Below are positions 12,031 to 24,784 of a DNA stretch of 64,000 bases, in pieces (positions within the stretch are counted from its first letter, which is position 1; every line of letters begins with the position of its first letter). The DNA is from Cryptomeria japonica (lineage: Eukaryota > Streptophyta > Pinopsida > Cupressales > Cupressaceae): contig NC_081406.1 of NCBI RefSeq assembly GCF_030272615.1, positions 460,004,072-460,068,071 on the forward strand. Reading direction: 5' to 3'. The notes under the pieces are model-generated. The model did not search any database. It worked only from the letters and a program-made list of their open reading frames with translations, and was not told the origin of the DNA. The translations under genes and the position numbers were made by a program.

Positions 12031-12937
12031 ATGGCAAGAAATGAGTTCTCCTCCTATTCTAAAGCTCCCATGTTTGATGGAACCAACTATGTTTTTTGGT
12101 GCAGAATAATGGAAATAGATATGTCCTCTCTAGGATTTGATGTTTGTATGTCTATAAAGAATGTGTATATTGTCCCTAGTGTTCCTCCCACTAACTTGGA
12201 TTATAAGAAGGAGTATGAGAACAATGCAAAGGCTAAACATGTTCTTCTCAGTAGACTATCAAAGAATGAGTTTGTTATGGTTATGCACTAATCATCTGCC
12301 AAGGAGACTTGGAATAAATTACAAAGATTATTTGAAGGAGATGCTAAAGTAAAGGAGGCCAAGCTGCAATCACTAAGAGGTCATCTTGAAGGGTTGAAGA
12401 TGAAAGATGAAGAAAAGATTGCAGATTATCTTTATAGGGTAGATGAAACTGTGAGCTCCATTAGGGAACTTGCAGAAGAGTTTGTTGATGAAGTTACTGT
12501 CAAAAAGGTACTTAGATCACTCACATCTAAGTATGATACTAAGGTTTCTACTATATATGAAGCCAAGGATCTAAAAAACCTTCACAATGGATGAGTTATT
12601 TGGCTCCTTAATTGCTTATGAGATGAGGACAACCAGAGAAGGATCTTCAAGGAAAGAAGTTGCTTTCAAATCCATCAAAAAGGGAAAGGAAGAGGTTTCT
12701 CATAAAGGATCTAGTGAAGACTCGGATGTAGAGGTAGCAAACTTTGTTAGAAATCTCAAGAGAGGATCTGGTAAGTATAAAGGAAAGTTGCCACTCAAAT
12801 GCTTCAACTATGGTAAAATATGACACTTTGCTACAAAATGTCCCTATAGTGAAACTGATGGAGATAAGAAAAGGAGCTCTCGAAGATCTTTCATTAAAGA
12901 CAAAGAGAAGAAAGTTTACTGGCAATGAAGAAAAATT
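12031..12937 (+). pseudogene. Copia gag of element C, truncated
   Basis: Starts MARNEFSSYSKAPMFDGTNY, the usual Copia gag opening, then runs in frame past one stop (about 12289) through KETWNKLQRLFEGDAKVKEA and KMKDEEKIADYLYRVDE. A frameshift near 12590 moves to MDELFGSLIAYEMR and the knuckle CFNYGKI*HFATKC (about 12799-12840), which lacks one Cys and holds a stop. It ends where the inverted LTR D begins, so protease and pol are missing. Confidence 0.85.
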
Positions 12938-14595
12938 TGTTGAACACAATGTACCATTGGGAGGGGGGTGAATCAGTGGTTCCCAATATTTTAAACCAAA
13001 CTCTTGGTACCAGTTAGCAAACTAGGCACAAGGAGGATATACCGGTGAGCTAAGGAAAGAGATCAAATGAAAACACACAAAGATACTCAATACATAACAC
13101 TAGTTATACAAGGAAAACCCAATGTGAGAAAACCCTCGGTGATAAATGTTGTTGGAGACTACTGCTCCGATACAACCTCACAATAAGCATTGATTACAAA
13201 GTTTAGGGCACCAACCCAAGGAGAACCAACCCTTGCATCGAGCTCCAAATTAGTGATGTACTAAAGATCAGATTAATACAATAGTTTTAATCTTGTTACA
13301 AATGAGTTTTGTAACTCTTACAATGAAAAACTTCACCAGTTTAACTCTTATCAATCAGTTCTCCCTTTCTTAGTTCTCTGTCGGTTCTCTGTTCTTTGTT
13401 TATACCTTTTTCTGCCCATATTTTATCTTGCATAGCCTTCACTGGTACACTCTCTTATCTCCTTCACCTTCTGCAAATTTCTTCCCGAATCCCCCTTGTT
13501 AGTTTAAACAATTGTAGTTCTATTTGGCAGCTTGTCGATTGCTCTAACCTTGTCGGGAAAACCTCTAATAAACCTTCTAGTGGTTCTACCTCTTTGTCAA
13601 AAAATCCAAGACTCAGATGATTTTGATCTTCTCTCTGACCACTCTCTGCTCTCTTAGTTACTCTATTTTTGTCAGCATCAAGCATCATCATCTTAAGTCT
13701 TTAGTCTGCATATTTATACTTGATTATTCCCATCAACACCTGGATTCAAACTAGGCATTTTATAGTTTTTTCTCCATCGAGTATGTCTATATTAAATCTA
13801 ATCAGATCTCCTCTCCTTGATTGATGATTTGCATTAGATCAAACACCACCACCATTTTTGATGACATCTATATGCGCTTTCTATCTTTAGCAACTTGCAA
13901 CTTATTTTTCCAACCTTTCTCTATCATTCACCATTAATGCCTTAGGTATTTCCTTCGACCATCGAGCACAAATATCGAATTGTCCTACTTGATTTATCTC
14001 ACCAAAAACCTTCTACAACTCGATCTGCCTCAAGCCACACTTCTTTTGTCATTGACCTGTGATTCACGGGTTCTTTATTTAAAGTTGACCTGCTCATCAC
14101 CTATCACATCAATGGACGGTTTTCCTACCACTGCATGCCTGCCACATGGAACCTATGTGTCATCCTTAGATACCATCCAACTCAACCCAGTCTTCTATGT
14201 TGATTTCAGTTCATTCACTGACCAAGACACATGACTGGTGTTTTACCGGCTCATATACCCTACTGATAGATCATATTGACTTGGAATTCTTCTGGTTTTG
14301 TGTCCATACTTCATGTGATCCAGCAATCATTCACTATGTTGGTTTTTCTTCTTCATGTCTATACATGCTCACCAGTGGATCTCCTTATTGCATCTTCATA
14401 CTGGTAACATACCTACCAATTGTCATTTCAGACCGGTTTCCAATATTGTCAATTGATACTCATTGGATTCATATGTGGTCATTGAAGGCAGCAAGATTCT
14501 GTAGAAGGCATACACTAGCATTGGAGGCATACATTGGCAGATACTGGCATTAGAGTAATCAAGGTCATAACCAGCATCGACACTGACATCCAACA
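12938..14595 (-). repeat. Inverted LTR D, same family as element C
   Basis: Plus-strand start TGTTGAACACAATGTACCA is the reverse complement of C's LTR end, and GGGAGGGGGGTGAATCA and the GGAAAACCC block follow. The right end CCAACA is at 14595. Inner parts match C's LTR in reverse, but the far (U3) ends differ. Flanks AAATT and CTTAT do not form a duplication, so simple solo-LTR insertion is not proven. A minus-strand TATAAATA lies at 13711-13718. Confidence 0.7.
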
Positions 14596-15344
14596 CTTAT
14601 GTGAAGCTGACATCAGTCTGGGATTTGAAAAGTTTTATTTAATCATTTTATATTTATTGTATAGGGTTGGCATTGAAAATCTTTTGTAATGTATTGTAAT
14701 TTGACATAAGGCATATTGTTTGTAAAGGGTATATAAGTCAGTTTATTAGGTCACTGTGATATAGAAGAGTGTGTAGGACAAGGAAGAAAAATAATGTGAT
14801 GCTAAGGACATGTATATAGATCATTTGTATGCGAAAGTAATATCATGCAATGATCAGTAGATGGTTTGTAAAGCATTCTTGGAGAAAATGGGATATCGGT
14901 AAAAGGGTTTAAGAACTGGTACAGAAAAGAGCTATAACCGAAACTGTTTTTGGCATAGCAGATGCATTTTGTGAGCTCACCATTCTTGTCTTATCTCAGC
15001 ATAAGCTTGTAGTCAGTGAGACTTTTTTTGTGTTGAGCAGTGTGCTCTAGGCAGTGTGCCTTCTTGCATGTGCAGGCCCCCATACTATGCAATATCTTTC
15101 ACATGGCTAGTGAATTGATATTGTGCATCATAAATGCCACCATGGTTTTTCCTCTTTGAGGTTTTCCATGTATAAATTCTATGTGTTGTGATTTTCATTC
15201 ATGTGGATTGTTTATTTGCTTCATGTTATATGTTTCTTCATTTACCGGTTTATATGTGTATGTTGTAATAAGGTAAAATCTTATATTACCAGCAGAACAT
15301 CGATTCACCACCCCCTCTCAGTGTTCTTGGATTCATTGTTTTCA
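14596..15344 (+). repeat. Copia-type LTR, 3' part
   Basis: Has a TATATAA box at 14730-14736, the GAGCAGTGTGCTCTAGGCAG stretch also present in the first LTR (about 935-960), CCACCATGGTTTTTCC at about 15139 and ATTCACCACCCCCTCTCAG at about 15303, ending TTTTCA at 15344. The left end is unclear and no primer site follows. Confidence 0.6.
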
Positions 15345-15413
15345 AACATCCAATACTTACTTGTCAGTTATAATCCCATACCAGTTGACATCAATGACAA
15401 CACAATACCAACA
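15345..15413 (-). repeat. Edge of the 3' LTR of element E
   Basis: GTTGACATCAATGACAACAC..ACCAACA ending at 15413 is the reverse of a Copia LTR start (TGTTGGTATTGTGTT). It abuts a weakened polypurine tract on the minus strand. Only about 70 bp of the LTR remain. Confidence 0.55.
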
Positions 15414-15985
15414 ATCTCCTTATTTGGCATTGATGTCAACACACTCTATTCCTTCACCCTACCCATTGGACCATTCTCCCCCTTTGACAACAATGACAAA
15501 GGGTCAAGGCATCCTTCCATCTAATTCATTCTCCATGGGTTATACAGTGTATTCTCCCCATTTGATTTCTATCCACTCAACCAACAACATATAAGATGGA
15601 GGATAGAGACACCAACTGACATCAATTGTTCATAAAAGTCAAATGTGATTGTACTAGAGTGCTACCAATTGGGAAAGTAGATTCTCCTAATCATGAAATT
15701 CTCTTGGGTATTCCTGCAATAATTTCCTTCTTCTACAATTTGTTCTTCCAATACACCTGTCTAATGTTCCTTTCACCCAATGGTCCAATTGTGATTTTTA
15801 TCAAAGTAAAAATTGAATAGACATTGAAGGAAATTTCAAATGAGGACCAATGAGTACTACCCAAAAGCTCAAGCATGTCGGTACTATAGCATAATCACTT
15901 GATCTCCCCCTATGTCCAACATATGGTCCAAGAGATAGGAGATTTTACAATGAACTCCCCATGAACCATAGATATTCATACACAT
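15414..15985 (-). other. 3' untranslated region of element E
   Basis: Between the LTR edge and the end of pol, with CTCCCCCT-type tracts (about 15474 and 15905) that read as polypurine on the minus strand. The open frames seen on the plus strand here are not conserved protein. Confidence 0.45.
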
Positions 15986-16541
15986 TTAAGTGCATGAAAT
16001 AGGTGATACCACTCCTAACTTGTGTCTCAGATACTCAAAACTCTTTAGTGGTAGAGGCTTGGTGAAGATATCAACCACTTGTTTACCTATAGGGACATAC
16101 TCTACCTTGACTTCATAGATCTATCACCTCTCTGGGAAAATGATATTTGATGGAAATATGCTTTGTCCTTGAGTGCATAACCGGATTCTTTGATATGTTA
16201 ATTACACCAAAATTGTCACACTAGATGGAAATAGGGTCAGACATCTCTACCTGAATATCCTTGAGGGTCTTCTTCATCCATAGCACCTGAGAATAGCATG
16301 TGGCAGCAACAATATATTATGCCTCAGCAGTAGATAGAGAAACTGAATCCTGCTTCTTACTGTGCCATGACCAACCGATTACCTAGGAGGAATGCACCAC
16401 CACTTGTTCTCTTACAGTCATCAATGCAGCCTACAAAATCAACATCAGTGTAAGCATGCAAGATAAAATCCTCTTTCTTGGGATACCATAGTCCATAATC
16501 AAGTGTCCCTTGTATATACCAAAATATCCTTCTGACTGCAA
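15986..16541 (-). pseudogene. Copia RNase H fragment of element E
   Basis: Read leftwards from 16541: RRIFWYIQGTLDYGLWYPKK, then YTDVDFVGCIDDCKRTSG (RNase H), then a damaged part and, near 16050-16080, the conserved Copia tail VDIFTKPLP. The reverse transcriptase side is lost at 16541, where a tandem repeat begins abruptly. That is a deletion or rearrangement joint. Confidence 0.8.
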
Positions 16542-16777
16542 AATCATAAAATGTCCTGAAAAAGATCTTAAAAATCGTAAAATGTCTTGGAAAAATATTA
16601 AAAATCATAAAATGTCTTGAAAAAATCATAAAAATCATAAAATGTCCTGAAAAAAACCATAAAAATCATAAAATATCTTGAAAAAAGCCTAAAAATTAAA
16701 ACATTCATAAAAAGCCTAAAAAAACAATAAACATCAAAAAATATGTAATAAACATTGTGAAGACACGAACACTTAAG
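16541..16777. repeat. Tandem repeat, about 30-bp unit
   Basis: At least five units of the form AAAAATCATAAAATGTCTTG plus about ten A-rich bases, decaying towards 16740. Unit variants include GTCCTG, GTCTTGG and ATCTTG. It lies on the outer side of the giant solo LTR. The other side (27276 onwards) is Tat 3' sequence, so the repeat may belong to that element's untranslated region. A 93-codon frame running through it at 16357-16638 is partly repeat translation. Confidence 0.75.
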
Positions 16778-16825
16778 ACAAGTGTAGTACCCCTGCCCTA
16801 ATCAATTTATAATCTCGGTTTAATC

Positions 16826-17880
16826 TGTAGGTCTCGGATACAACTGAGAGGGGGGGGGGGTGAATCAGTTGTCTAATAAATTCAAACCAAAAACTTATTA
16901 ACCAACTTAATGCTTAATACCAGTAAATCAGTTAAGTATGCCGGTAGACAGTGTTAATAGTAAATTGCTATACTGGTAAGAATTAATGCATGAAACATAA
17001 GCACAAAGTCATCCACAACACATGACACCAATATTTGTACATGGAAACCCTGTAAGGGAAAAACCACGATGGGAAACCTTACCCACAATCAGATGATACT
17101 ACTACAGATAGTAAGTGTACAAGAGGGGTCTGCACATGCATAAAGGCCAACAGCCTAGAGCTCACTGCTCAGTCACAAATGGGATCACACTGACTACAAT
17201 TGGATGGTTAAATCCAATAAGAATGTACTGCACAAAATCGCATCTTCATATGTTGGATTCAGTACTGGTGTAATGCTGATATGCTTCCACAAAAGCCTAA
17301 TTTCACCTTCAAATGATGTCTTCATGTATAGCTCTGCTTAATCTCGCATATACCTTCTCACAATTCTTTTCGCATTCCACACTTGATCTTATGAATAAGA
17401 TCTTACATTTATACCATACCCTAAGACCAATTTTAGTAGGTCGGCTCTATAAGATATTACAATAAAAATATTTTATAAATAATATAATATCTGATGCAAT
17501 AACCGATTAAACATGTCAGCTTAATGCATTTACAACAATAATAAATCATCTCCATAGCGTGCCATGCTGATTTGGAAAAGATAAACCTGTCGGTGTAACC
17601 CTAGATAACCTGGACCTATTTGCTGGTAAAAGAAAATATGAAAATAAGAATATACCAATGATTATTACTTCAAAATAAAGTGTCCACATGATGTCTTCAA
17701 CATTACCAAGTGTCTTCCATGTCATTCCAAGTACCGGTGGACATTATATCCTGCCGGTTAATCATATACCGGTAACTGTTGCATAGTTTACTGTTTGCTG
17801 GTGAATGTTGTTGGATCTCCAAAGTAGGTGTATTTAGTAGGTGTTGACATCAATGACAAAACCATACCAAAATACCAACA
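16826..17880 (-). repeat. 3' LTR of element F
   Basis: Begins TGTAGGTCTCGGATACAAC and ends ATACCAACA on the plus strand. It includes a run of about 12 G (16849-16860), the reversed GGAAACCC..GGGAAAAACCACG block (about 17042) and a minus-strand TATAAAT at 17407-17413. Confidence 0.92.
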
Positions 17881-18224
17881 ATCTCCCCCTTTGGCATTGA
17901 TGGCAACACAAGATGGAAAAACCATCAAAGTGCCAAAATAGAAATGCCAAGTGTAAAACCAACAATCTCCTCAAGGTGACAATCTCTACCCCTGGAAGCA
18001 ATTTGATGTTATCCTGTATGAATTTTCACCATAGATATCTCTCCTCAATTGATAATGTGTTTTTCCATATATCTCTCCCCCTTTGACATCAAATGCTAAA
18101 GCTACAAAATTTAAGTCCATACAAAAATACCAACTAGTGCCCCTGAGAAGTAGCCTCCTCACAAAATACCGGAATAAAAGATTTGTCCATTTAATTCTGT
18201 CGGTTAATGACAATCATCAACTAT
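17881..18224 (-). other. Polypurine tract and 3' untranslated region of element F
   Basis: ATCTCCCCCTTTGGC immediately outside the LTR reads as a polypurine tract (AAAGGGGGAGAT) on the minus strand, the plus-strand DNA primer of the element. A second CTCCCCCTTTGACATC copy lies at about 18064. The rest, up to the pol stop, is non-coding. Confidence 0.8.
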
Positions 18225-21200
18225 CTAAGTCTCTACCGGTGGAGGTATGACTCCGAGCTGATCTCTGAGATACTCAAAAGTTTCCTTAGGCAAAGGTTTT
18301 GTGAAAATATCTGCAAGCTGTTCTTTAGTATTCACATAAACTAGTTTTATCTCCTTTTCTTCAACTTTTTCCCTTAGAAAATTCAGTTTGATAGAAACAT
18401 GTTTTGTTCTAGAATGTAATACTGGATTCTTAGATATATCAATTGCTGCAGTGTTATCACAATATATAGTAATAGGCTCCTTGAATTTTACCTTTATGTC
18501 TTTCAACATTTTCTTAAGCCAAAATACCTGTGTACAGTTTGTTGCTGCTGCAAAATATTCTAATTCTACTATTGATAAAGATGTACAAGTCTGTTTCTTA
18601 CTTAACCAAGAAACTAATCTCTTTCCAAGAAAGAATGCTCCTCCAGTGGTGCTTTTTCTATTATCCACATCTCCTGCCCAATTTGCATCTATGTATGCAT
18701 ATAGATCAAAAGTTTCATCTTTAGGATACCATAATCCAATATTTGTTGTGCCTTGTAAGTACCGAAAAATCCTTTTTACTGTTGATTCATGATTTTCCCT
18801 AGGATTACTCTGAAATCTAGAAACTATACATACTGCATTCATAATATTAGGTCTGGTTTGCGTCAAATATAGTAAACCTCCTATCATAGATTTGTATCTA
18901 GTTGGATTAAATGGTGTAGATTCATCCCTTTGAGATAATTTGTCATTTGTAGTCATAGGTGTGCTTACTGGTTTAGAGTTCTCCATCCCAAATTTCTTCA
19001 GTAGTTATTTCAAGTACTTAGATTGACTAAAAAATATGCCTTTATCAGTCTGTAAAATCTGCAATCCTAAAAAGAATTTTATTTCTCTGATCATAGACAT
19101 TTCAAATTCTTCCTGTATTTCAAGAGAAAATTCTTTGCATAATTCATCTTCTCCTCCAAAGATTATATCATCAACAAATACTTCAATAATCAAGATGTCA
19201 TCATTAGTTACTTTGTAATATAAATTGCTATCTACATTTCCTTTAGTAAAACCAATCTTTAAAAAATACTTATCCAATCTTGCATACCAAGCTCTTGGAG
19301 CTTGTTTTTATCCATACAAAGCTTTTCTTAATCTGCAAACCATATCATTGTCATTTGTCAAGGAAAATCTATCAGGTTGTTCAATATAGACTTCCTCTTC
19401 AAGATCTCCATTCACAACTGCACATTTAATATCCATTTGATAAACTTTGTAATCCTTGTGAGCTGCAAAAGCCAAGAATAATCTAACTGCCTCAATTTTG
19501 GCTACTAGTGCAAAGGTTTCATTGTAATCAACTCCTTCTTTCTAAGAATATCCCTTACACACTAGTCTTGCTTTATTTCTAACAACCTTACCATCTTCAT
19601 TGAGTTTGTTTCTAAATACCCATTTGGTTCTAATTACATTTTTATTTTTAGGCCGGGGAATTAATGTCCAAGTATTATTTTTCTCAATTTGTTCTAATTC
19701 TTCTTCCATAGCTTTAATCCAAAATTTATCTTCACATGCCTCATTGATAGATAATGGTTCAATTTGAGAAATAAGACATACCTCTTCATTTGCCAATCTT
19801 CCTCTTGTCACGACTCCTTTAAGTTTGCTTCCAATTATCTGATCTTCAGAGTGATTCAATCTTACATACCAGGGTGTCTTAGTCTGTTGTTGTTCTTCAA
19901 TTACTGTGGAATCCTCTGATGATACCGTAGTAACTGGATCATCATTTTGTACCGGTGGATTTATTGTAGGTTCATTTGTCATAATTTCTAATCCCAGTTC
20001 AGAGTCTATATACCTTGAAGTTCCTCTGAATTGTTCATCAATCTTTACATTTGTACTCTCAACAATTTTTTGTAATCTTTTATTAAAACATCTATATGCT
20101 TTACTCTTAGATGAATAACCAAGAAATATTCCTTCATCACTTCTTGGATCAAACTTGCCAATATACTCATCTCTTCTAATATAACATTTACTTCCAAAAA
20201 TTCTAAAATACTTAAGAGTAGGAGTATTACCAAACCATAGTTCATGAGGGGTCTTAACGGTTTCACCTTTGATGTGAACTTTGTTGAATGTATAGACAGC
20301 AGTGCTTACTGCCTCTCTCCAGTACACATGTGGTAGATTTGCTTCTAATAACATACTTCTTGCTGCATCCAAAATAGTTCTATTTTTTCTTTCAACAACT
20401 CCATTCTATTGTGGTGTCTGAGGTGCTGATAACTATCTTTTGATTCCATTTACTTCACAGAATGTATTAAAATCTTTAGAAGCGAATTCTCCTCCTTGAT
20501 CTGATCTTAAACATTTAATTTTCTTACTGGTTTCATTTTCAACTATGCTTTGAATAGTTTGAACTTCCCAAGTGCTTCTGATTTTTCTCTGAGAAAAGTA
20601 ACCCAACACATTCTAGAATAATCATCAATAATTAGCATGAAATATCTATCACCTTGTAAGCTTTTAGTTCTAGCTGGACCACATAAATCAGCGTGAATTA
20701 AATCAAGGGCATTATTGGATTTTTCTGGAATACTTTTGAAACTATCTCTAACTTGTTTTCCAAATTGACATTCCTTGCAAATTGTATTATGAGGTTTCAC
20801 AATTTTAGGTAGATCTCTAACTGCCTTAGAAGTACTGATTTTTACCATGCAATCAAAATTTACATGACATAGTATTTTATGCCATAGCCAACTTTCATCT
20901 ATCTGTGCAATTAAGCATGCCTTTTCACTGTTATTCAAATGAAAGATATTACCTCTAGTCTTATTACCGGTTGCAATTTCCAAACCAGTTCTATTCATGA
21001 TTTCATTTTCCATTTTTAAATTGTAATTGAAAACCTTTCTCAACTAATTGACCAACACTTAAAAGATTACATTTTAATCCTTCAACATAGTAGACATTGT
21101 CAGTGTTATGTTTACCATCAAGAGATATTGAACCGTTACCTTTGATTGAACAGGCTTTGTCATCTCCGAATCTTACTAAACCTCCATTATATTGTTGAAA

Positions 21201-22377
21201 GTTCAAGAATTTACCTTTGTCTCCAGTCATGTGATGTGAGCATCCTGAGTCAATAATCCATTCATCCTTTGATTCAACTTTAGCTGCTAGGGCTTGTTCT
21301 ACCAGTTGAGCAATAGGTACCGGTTGATCTTCTGTTATAGCAACAAAGACCCATCCATTATCTGCTGGATCCTCATCAGAATCATCAGTCACACCTTCAT
21401 CAGCAGTGTAACAAGATTTATCTTTATTTTTCTTAAATCTGTATCTCTGATATTCAGGATTAGGTTTGTATGTTCTTCTAGCTTCTTCTCTTAGTCTAGC
21501 ATGTCTATCTGGGCATCTTGAAGCCATATGACCAATCTTATTTGCAGTTAAAACATTTAAAGGGTGCTTTACCTTCATACTTACTTTCAATTGGGCCTTT
21601 TGGCATTTTTCTTACAAAAAGTGCTTCAAGTTCTTCAAGCTCTTCATTCTCCTTCCTGGTTTCTTCAAGTTCTCTTGCATAAAAGGCTCTCCAGTCTGAT
21701 TTGTCAAAGGATGGAGTAGATGTTGTTGATGCTTTGAAGGCCAAATCAGTTTTTATAGTAGTAACAGGACCAAATTCCTTAATTTCAAAACCTGAAAGTT
21801 TTCCAATCAATGTATCCCTAGTTACTGATGTATTAGGCATTGTTCTCAACTCATTTATAGCAGTAACCTCCATTTTATATGCCGGTGGCAAACCCCTTAA
21901 GATTTTTGAAACAATCTCATCTTCACTCAAGGTTCCTCCACAACATTTGATACCCAAAATAATTTCATTTACTCTTTCCATAAAAGTAGAAATCCTTTCA
22001 TCTTCTTCCATTTTCAGATGTTCATACCTGACTCGGAAGCTTTCAAGTTTTGCAATTTTGACTGTGGAATCCCCTTCATTCAGTTTTTCCAAATGATCCC
22101 AAATAGCTTTTGCAGTGTACCTATCTTATAATCCCATGATTTGTTGATCTGATAATGCGCTCAAGAGTGCTTCTCTTGCTTTGCAATCATTTTCTTCATC
22201 TTTAGCTAAAGTAGTGGGAGCAGTCTGACCAGCTATAGCAGCAGTATAACCATTCTTAGTAACTTCCCAGACGTCTTTACTAATGCAATTCAAATGTGTC
22301 TCCATTCTTATTTTCAGTATCCCATAGTTGGTTCCATCAAGTTTAGGACTATCCTTTTTGAAATAATTAGTAGACAT
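18225..22377 (-). pseudogene. Copia gag-pol polyprotein, element F
   Basis: Begins at 22377 (MSTNYFKKDSPKLDGTNYG). In order come gag with knuckle CFNCK|IGHMASRC split by a frameshift near 21540; protease EWIIDSGCSHHMTGD (about 21265-21220); integrase zinc site and core (20990-20543, CKECQFGKQVRDSF, LIIDDYSRMCWVTFL); the integrase end and reverse transcriptase start (20372-19542, [37 protein letters not shown]); reverse transcriptase IEVFVDDIIFGG (about 19180); and RNase H to 18225 (YIDANWAGDVDNRKST, LADIFTKPLPKETFEYLRDQ). About six stops or shifts disable it. Confidence 0.93.
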
Positions 22378-22420
22378 TGGATCTCCTCAAGTTGTTAAAC
22401 TTCTGCAAAAAGAGGACTAG

Positions 22421-22432
22421 GCTCTGATAACA
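22421..22432 (-). other. Primer-binding site of element F (one mismatch)
   Basis: GCTCTGATAACA on the plus strand, one change from the complement of TGGTATCAGAGC, two bases from the LTR. Confidence 0.85.
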
Positions 22433-22434
22433 AT

Positions 22435-23498
22435 TGTAGGTCCCAGAGACAACTAAGAGGGGGGCGGGGGGGGGGGGTGAATCAGTTGTCTAATAAATTC
22501 AAACCAAAAACTTATTAACCAACTTAATGCTTAATACCGGTAAATCAATTAAGTATGTTGATAGACAGTGTTAACAGTAAATTGCTATACCAGTAAGAAT
22601 TAATGCATGAAAGATAAGCACAAAGTCATCCACAACACATGACACCAATATTTGTATGTGGAAACCCTGTAAGGGAAAAACCACGGTGGGAAACCTTACC
22701 CACAATCAGATGATACTACTGCAGATAGTAAGTGTACAAGAGGGGTCTGCACATGCAGAAAGGCCAACAGCCTAGAGCTCACTGCTCAATCACAAATGGG
22801 AGTCACACTGACTACAATTGGATGGTTAAATCCAATAAGAATGTACTGCACAAAATCGCATCTTCATATGCTGGATTCAGTACTGGTGTAATGCTGATAT
22901 GCTTCCACAAAAGCCTAACTTCACCTTCAAATGATGTCTTCATGTATAGCTCTGCTTAATCTCGCATATACCTTCTCACAATTCTTTTTGCATTCCACAC
23001 TTGATCTTACGAATAAGATCTTACATTTATACCATACCCTAAGACCAATTTTAGTAGGTCGGCTCTACAAGATATTACAATAAAAACATTTTACAAATAA
23101 TATAATATCTGATGCAATAACCGATTAAACATGTCAGCTTAATGCATTTACAACAATAATAAATCATCTCCATAGCGTGCCATGCTGATCTGGAAAAGAT
23201 AAACCTGTCGGTGTAACCCTAGATAACCTGGACCTATTTGCCGGTAAAAGCAAATATGCAAATCAGAATATACAAATTATTATTACTTCAAAATAAAGTG
23301 TCCACATGATGTCTTCAAGATTACGAGGTGTCTTCCATGTCATTCCAGGTACCGGTGAACATTATATCCTGTCGGTTAGTCATATACTAGTAACTGTTGC
23401 ACAGTTTACTGTTTGTCGGTGAATGTTGCTGGATCTCCAAAGTAGGTGTATTTAGTAGGTGTTGACATCAATGACAAAACCATACCAAAATACCAACA
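22435..23498 (-). repeat. 5' LTR of element F
   Basis: TGTAGGTCCCAGAGACAAC to ATACCAACA. It matches the 3' LTR along its whole length, with a longer broken G-run (about 22461-22480) and scattered transitions. It drives transcription leftwards. Confidence 0.92.
23025..23031 (-). promoter_or_regulatory. TATA box in 5' LTR of element F
   Basis: TATAAAT on the minus strand within GGTATAAATGTAAG, kept in both LTR copies (also 17407-17413). Transcription would start some 25-30 bases to the left. Confidence 0.5.
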
Positions 23499-24784
23499 TA
23501 ATCTTGGTTAATTTATCATAATATAATGATTATAGTCAGATGTGTTGATTTAGTGCATATTTGTTAATGTGGTTTTCACACCAGTTGTATGCAAGTTGTT
23601 TAGTGTTCCTATTTCATGTTATTATATCTAGCTAATGCTTTCATTAAGTTTATATATGTATGCATGTATGACTCTTGGTTGCACGAGATTTCAGGTAGAA
23701 CACCGCATGAGTGCGAGGTTCGTCTTCACCTCAATTTGCAGGTTTGTGTGTACCTCTTTAATCCTTAGAGTTGGATTAGGTGGTCGTAAGACCCTAGTTG
23801 ACCATAGTCATACTCAAGTGAGCATCATCAGTCGTCGTCAGTATTCCCTTTTGTTTGGGTTTGCGAGTCGTCTGTCTGATTGACCTTCTTGGTTTGCGTG
23901 TTTGGTTTGTATGGTTAAATTGAGTAATTTAGTCCCTAGTATTTAATTTGATTAAATATGTGTTTGTGCATTAAAGATTAATGGACTAAATTAAACAGGA
24001 TTTCTTTATGTGATTTATCGTTAATTTGAATTGCTTGATTTAAATTGAGAGCAAGTTCAATTAAATGGTTAAATTTAAATATTAAATGTATTATGTTTAT
24101 TCCTAAGAAAAGAAAGATTTAATTTTAATAGAAATAGAATTAATTTTATCTTCTTGGCATTTTGGAAATAGAAAGGTTAAATTGAATTAATTGAGAAAAT
24201 CAATTTTGAATTGAAAAGCAATTTAATTTATTGATATAGTTGGAAAATAAAGACTTTTGTGATTTATTTTAAATAAAAATTTTAAATTCAAAAATGGGAT
24301 TTTTGGTCAAACTTTTCCATATAACCTAGACTTTTGGAAAATATGGGGGATTGAATTTTTTTGGAAAAATATTTTTTTTGGAAAATATCTTGGATGAAAG
24401 ATTTGGGGATTTTGGAAGGAGAAGGATTCCTTGAGTTGCAGGTTGGGGCTCTTCATTAGATCCTTTCCAGGAATGCTTATTGAGGTAGGAATTCTGGTTA
24501 TCAATAAGTTATTGTTTAAATTTAAAAAAAATGGGCATTGGATGTTCTTCATGCTATTTGGTTTTAATTTCTCCATTGATTGCCTCAAGGTTATGAATCA
24601 TTGTGGAATTAGTTGATATTGGTTAAGATTGGTTGATTGCTCGTTTCTTGTATGAAAAATGAGCTTCCTTATGCCCAAAAGATTATTTATTTGGTTGGTT
24701 ATTCCAACAAATCCTTCCAATTTTGGAAACCTCTTCTTGCTGGAAATTTTCAAGCAGTGCTTTCCCAAGGGAAGCGTGAGCTCC

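Larger units (their letters stand above)
16826..23498 (-). mobile_element. Complete Copia element F
   Basis: Two LTRs of 1055 and 1064 bp in the same orientation, a primer site, gag-pol and a polypurine tract, flanked by the exact 5-bp duplication TAATC (16821-16825, 23499-23503). By eye the LTRs are roughly 95% alike, mostly differing by transitions, so it is younger than element H. It is inserted 43 bp into the giant solo LTR. Confidence 0.92.

Noticed and set aside
12938-14595. Proper solo-LTR insertion with target duplication
   Set aside because: The flanking five bases (AAATT and CTTAT) differ, so only an inverted LTR copy is claimed.
16541-16777. CRISPR-like array
   Set aside because: Units are contiguous A-rich tandem copies without unique spacers, in a plant nuclear setting.
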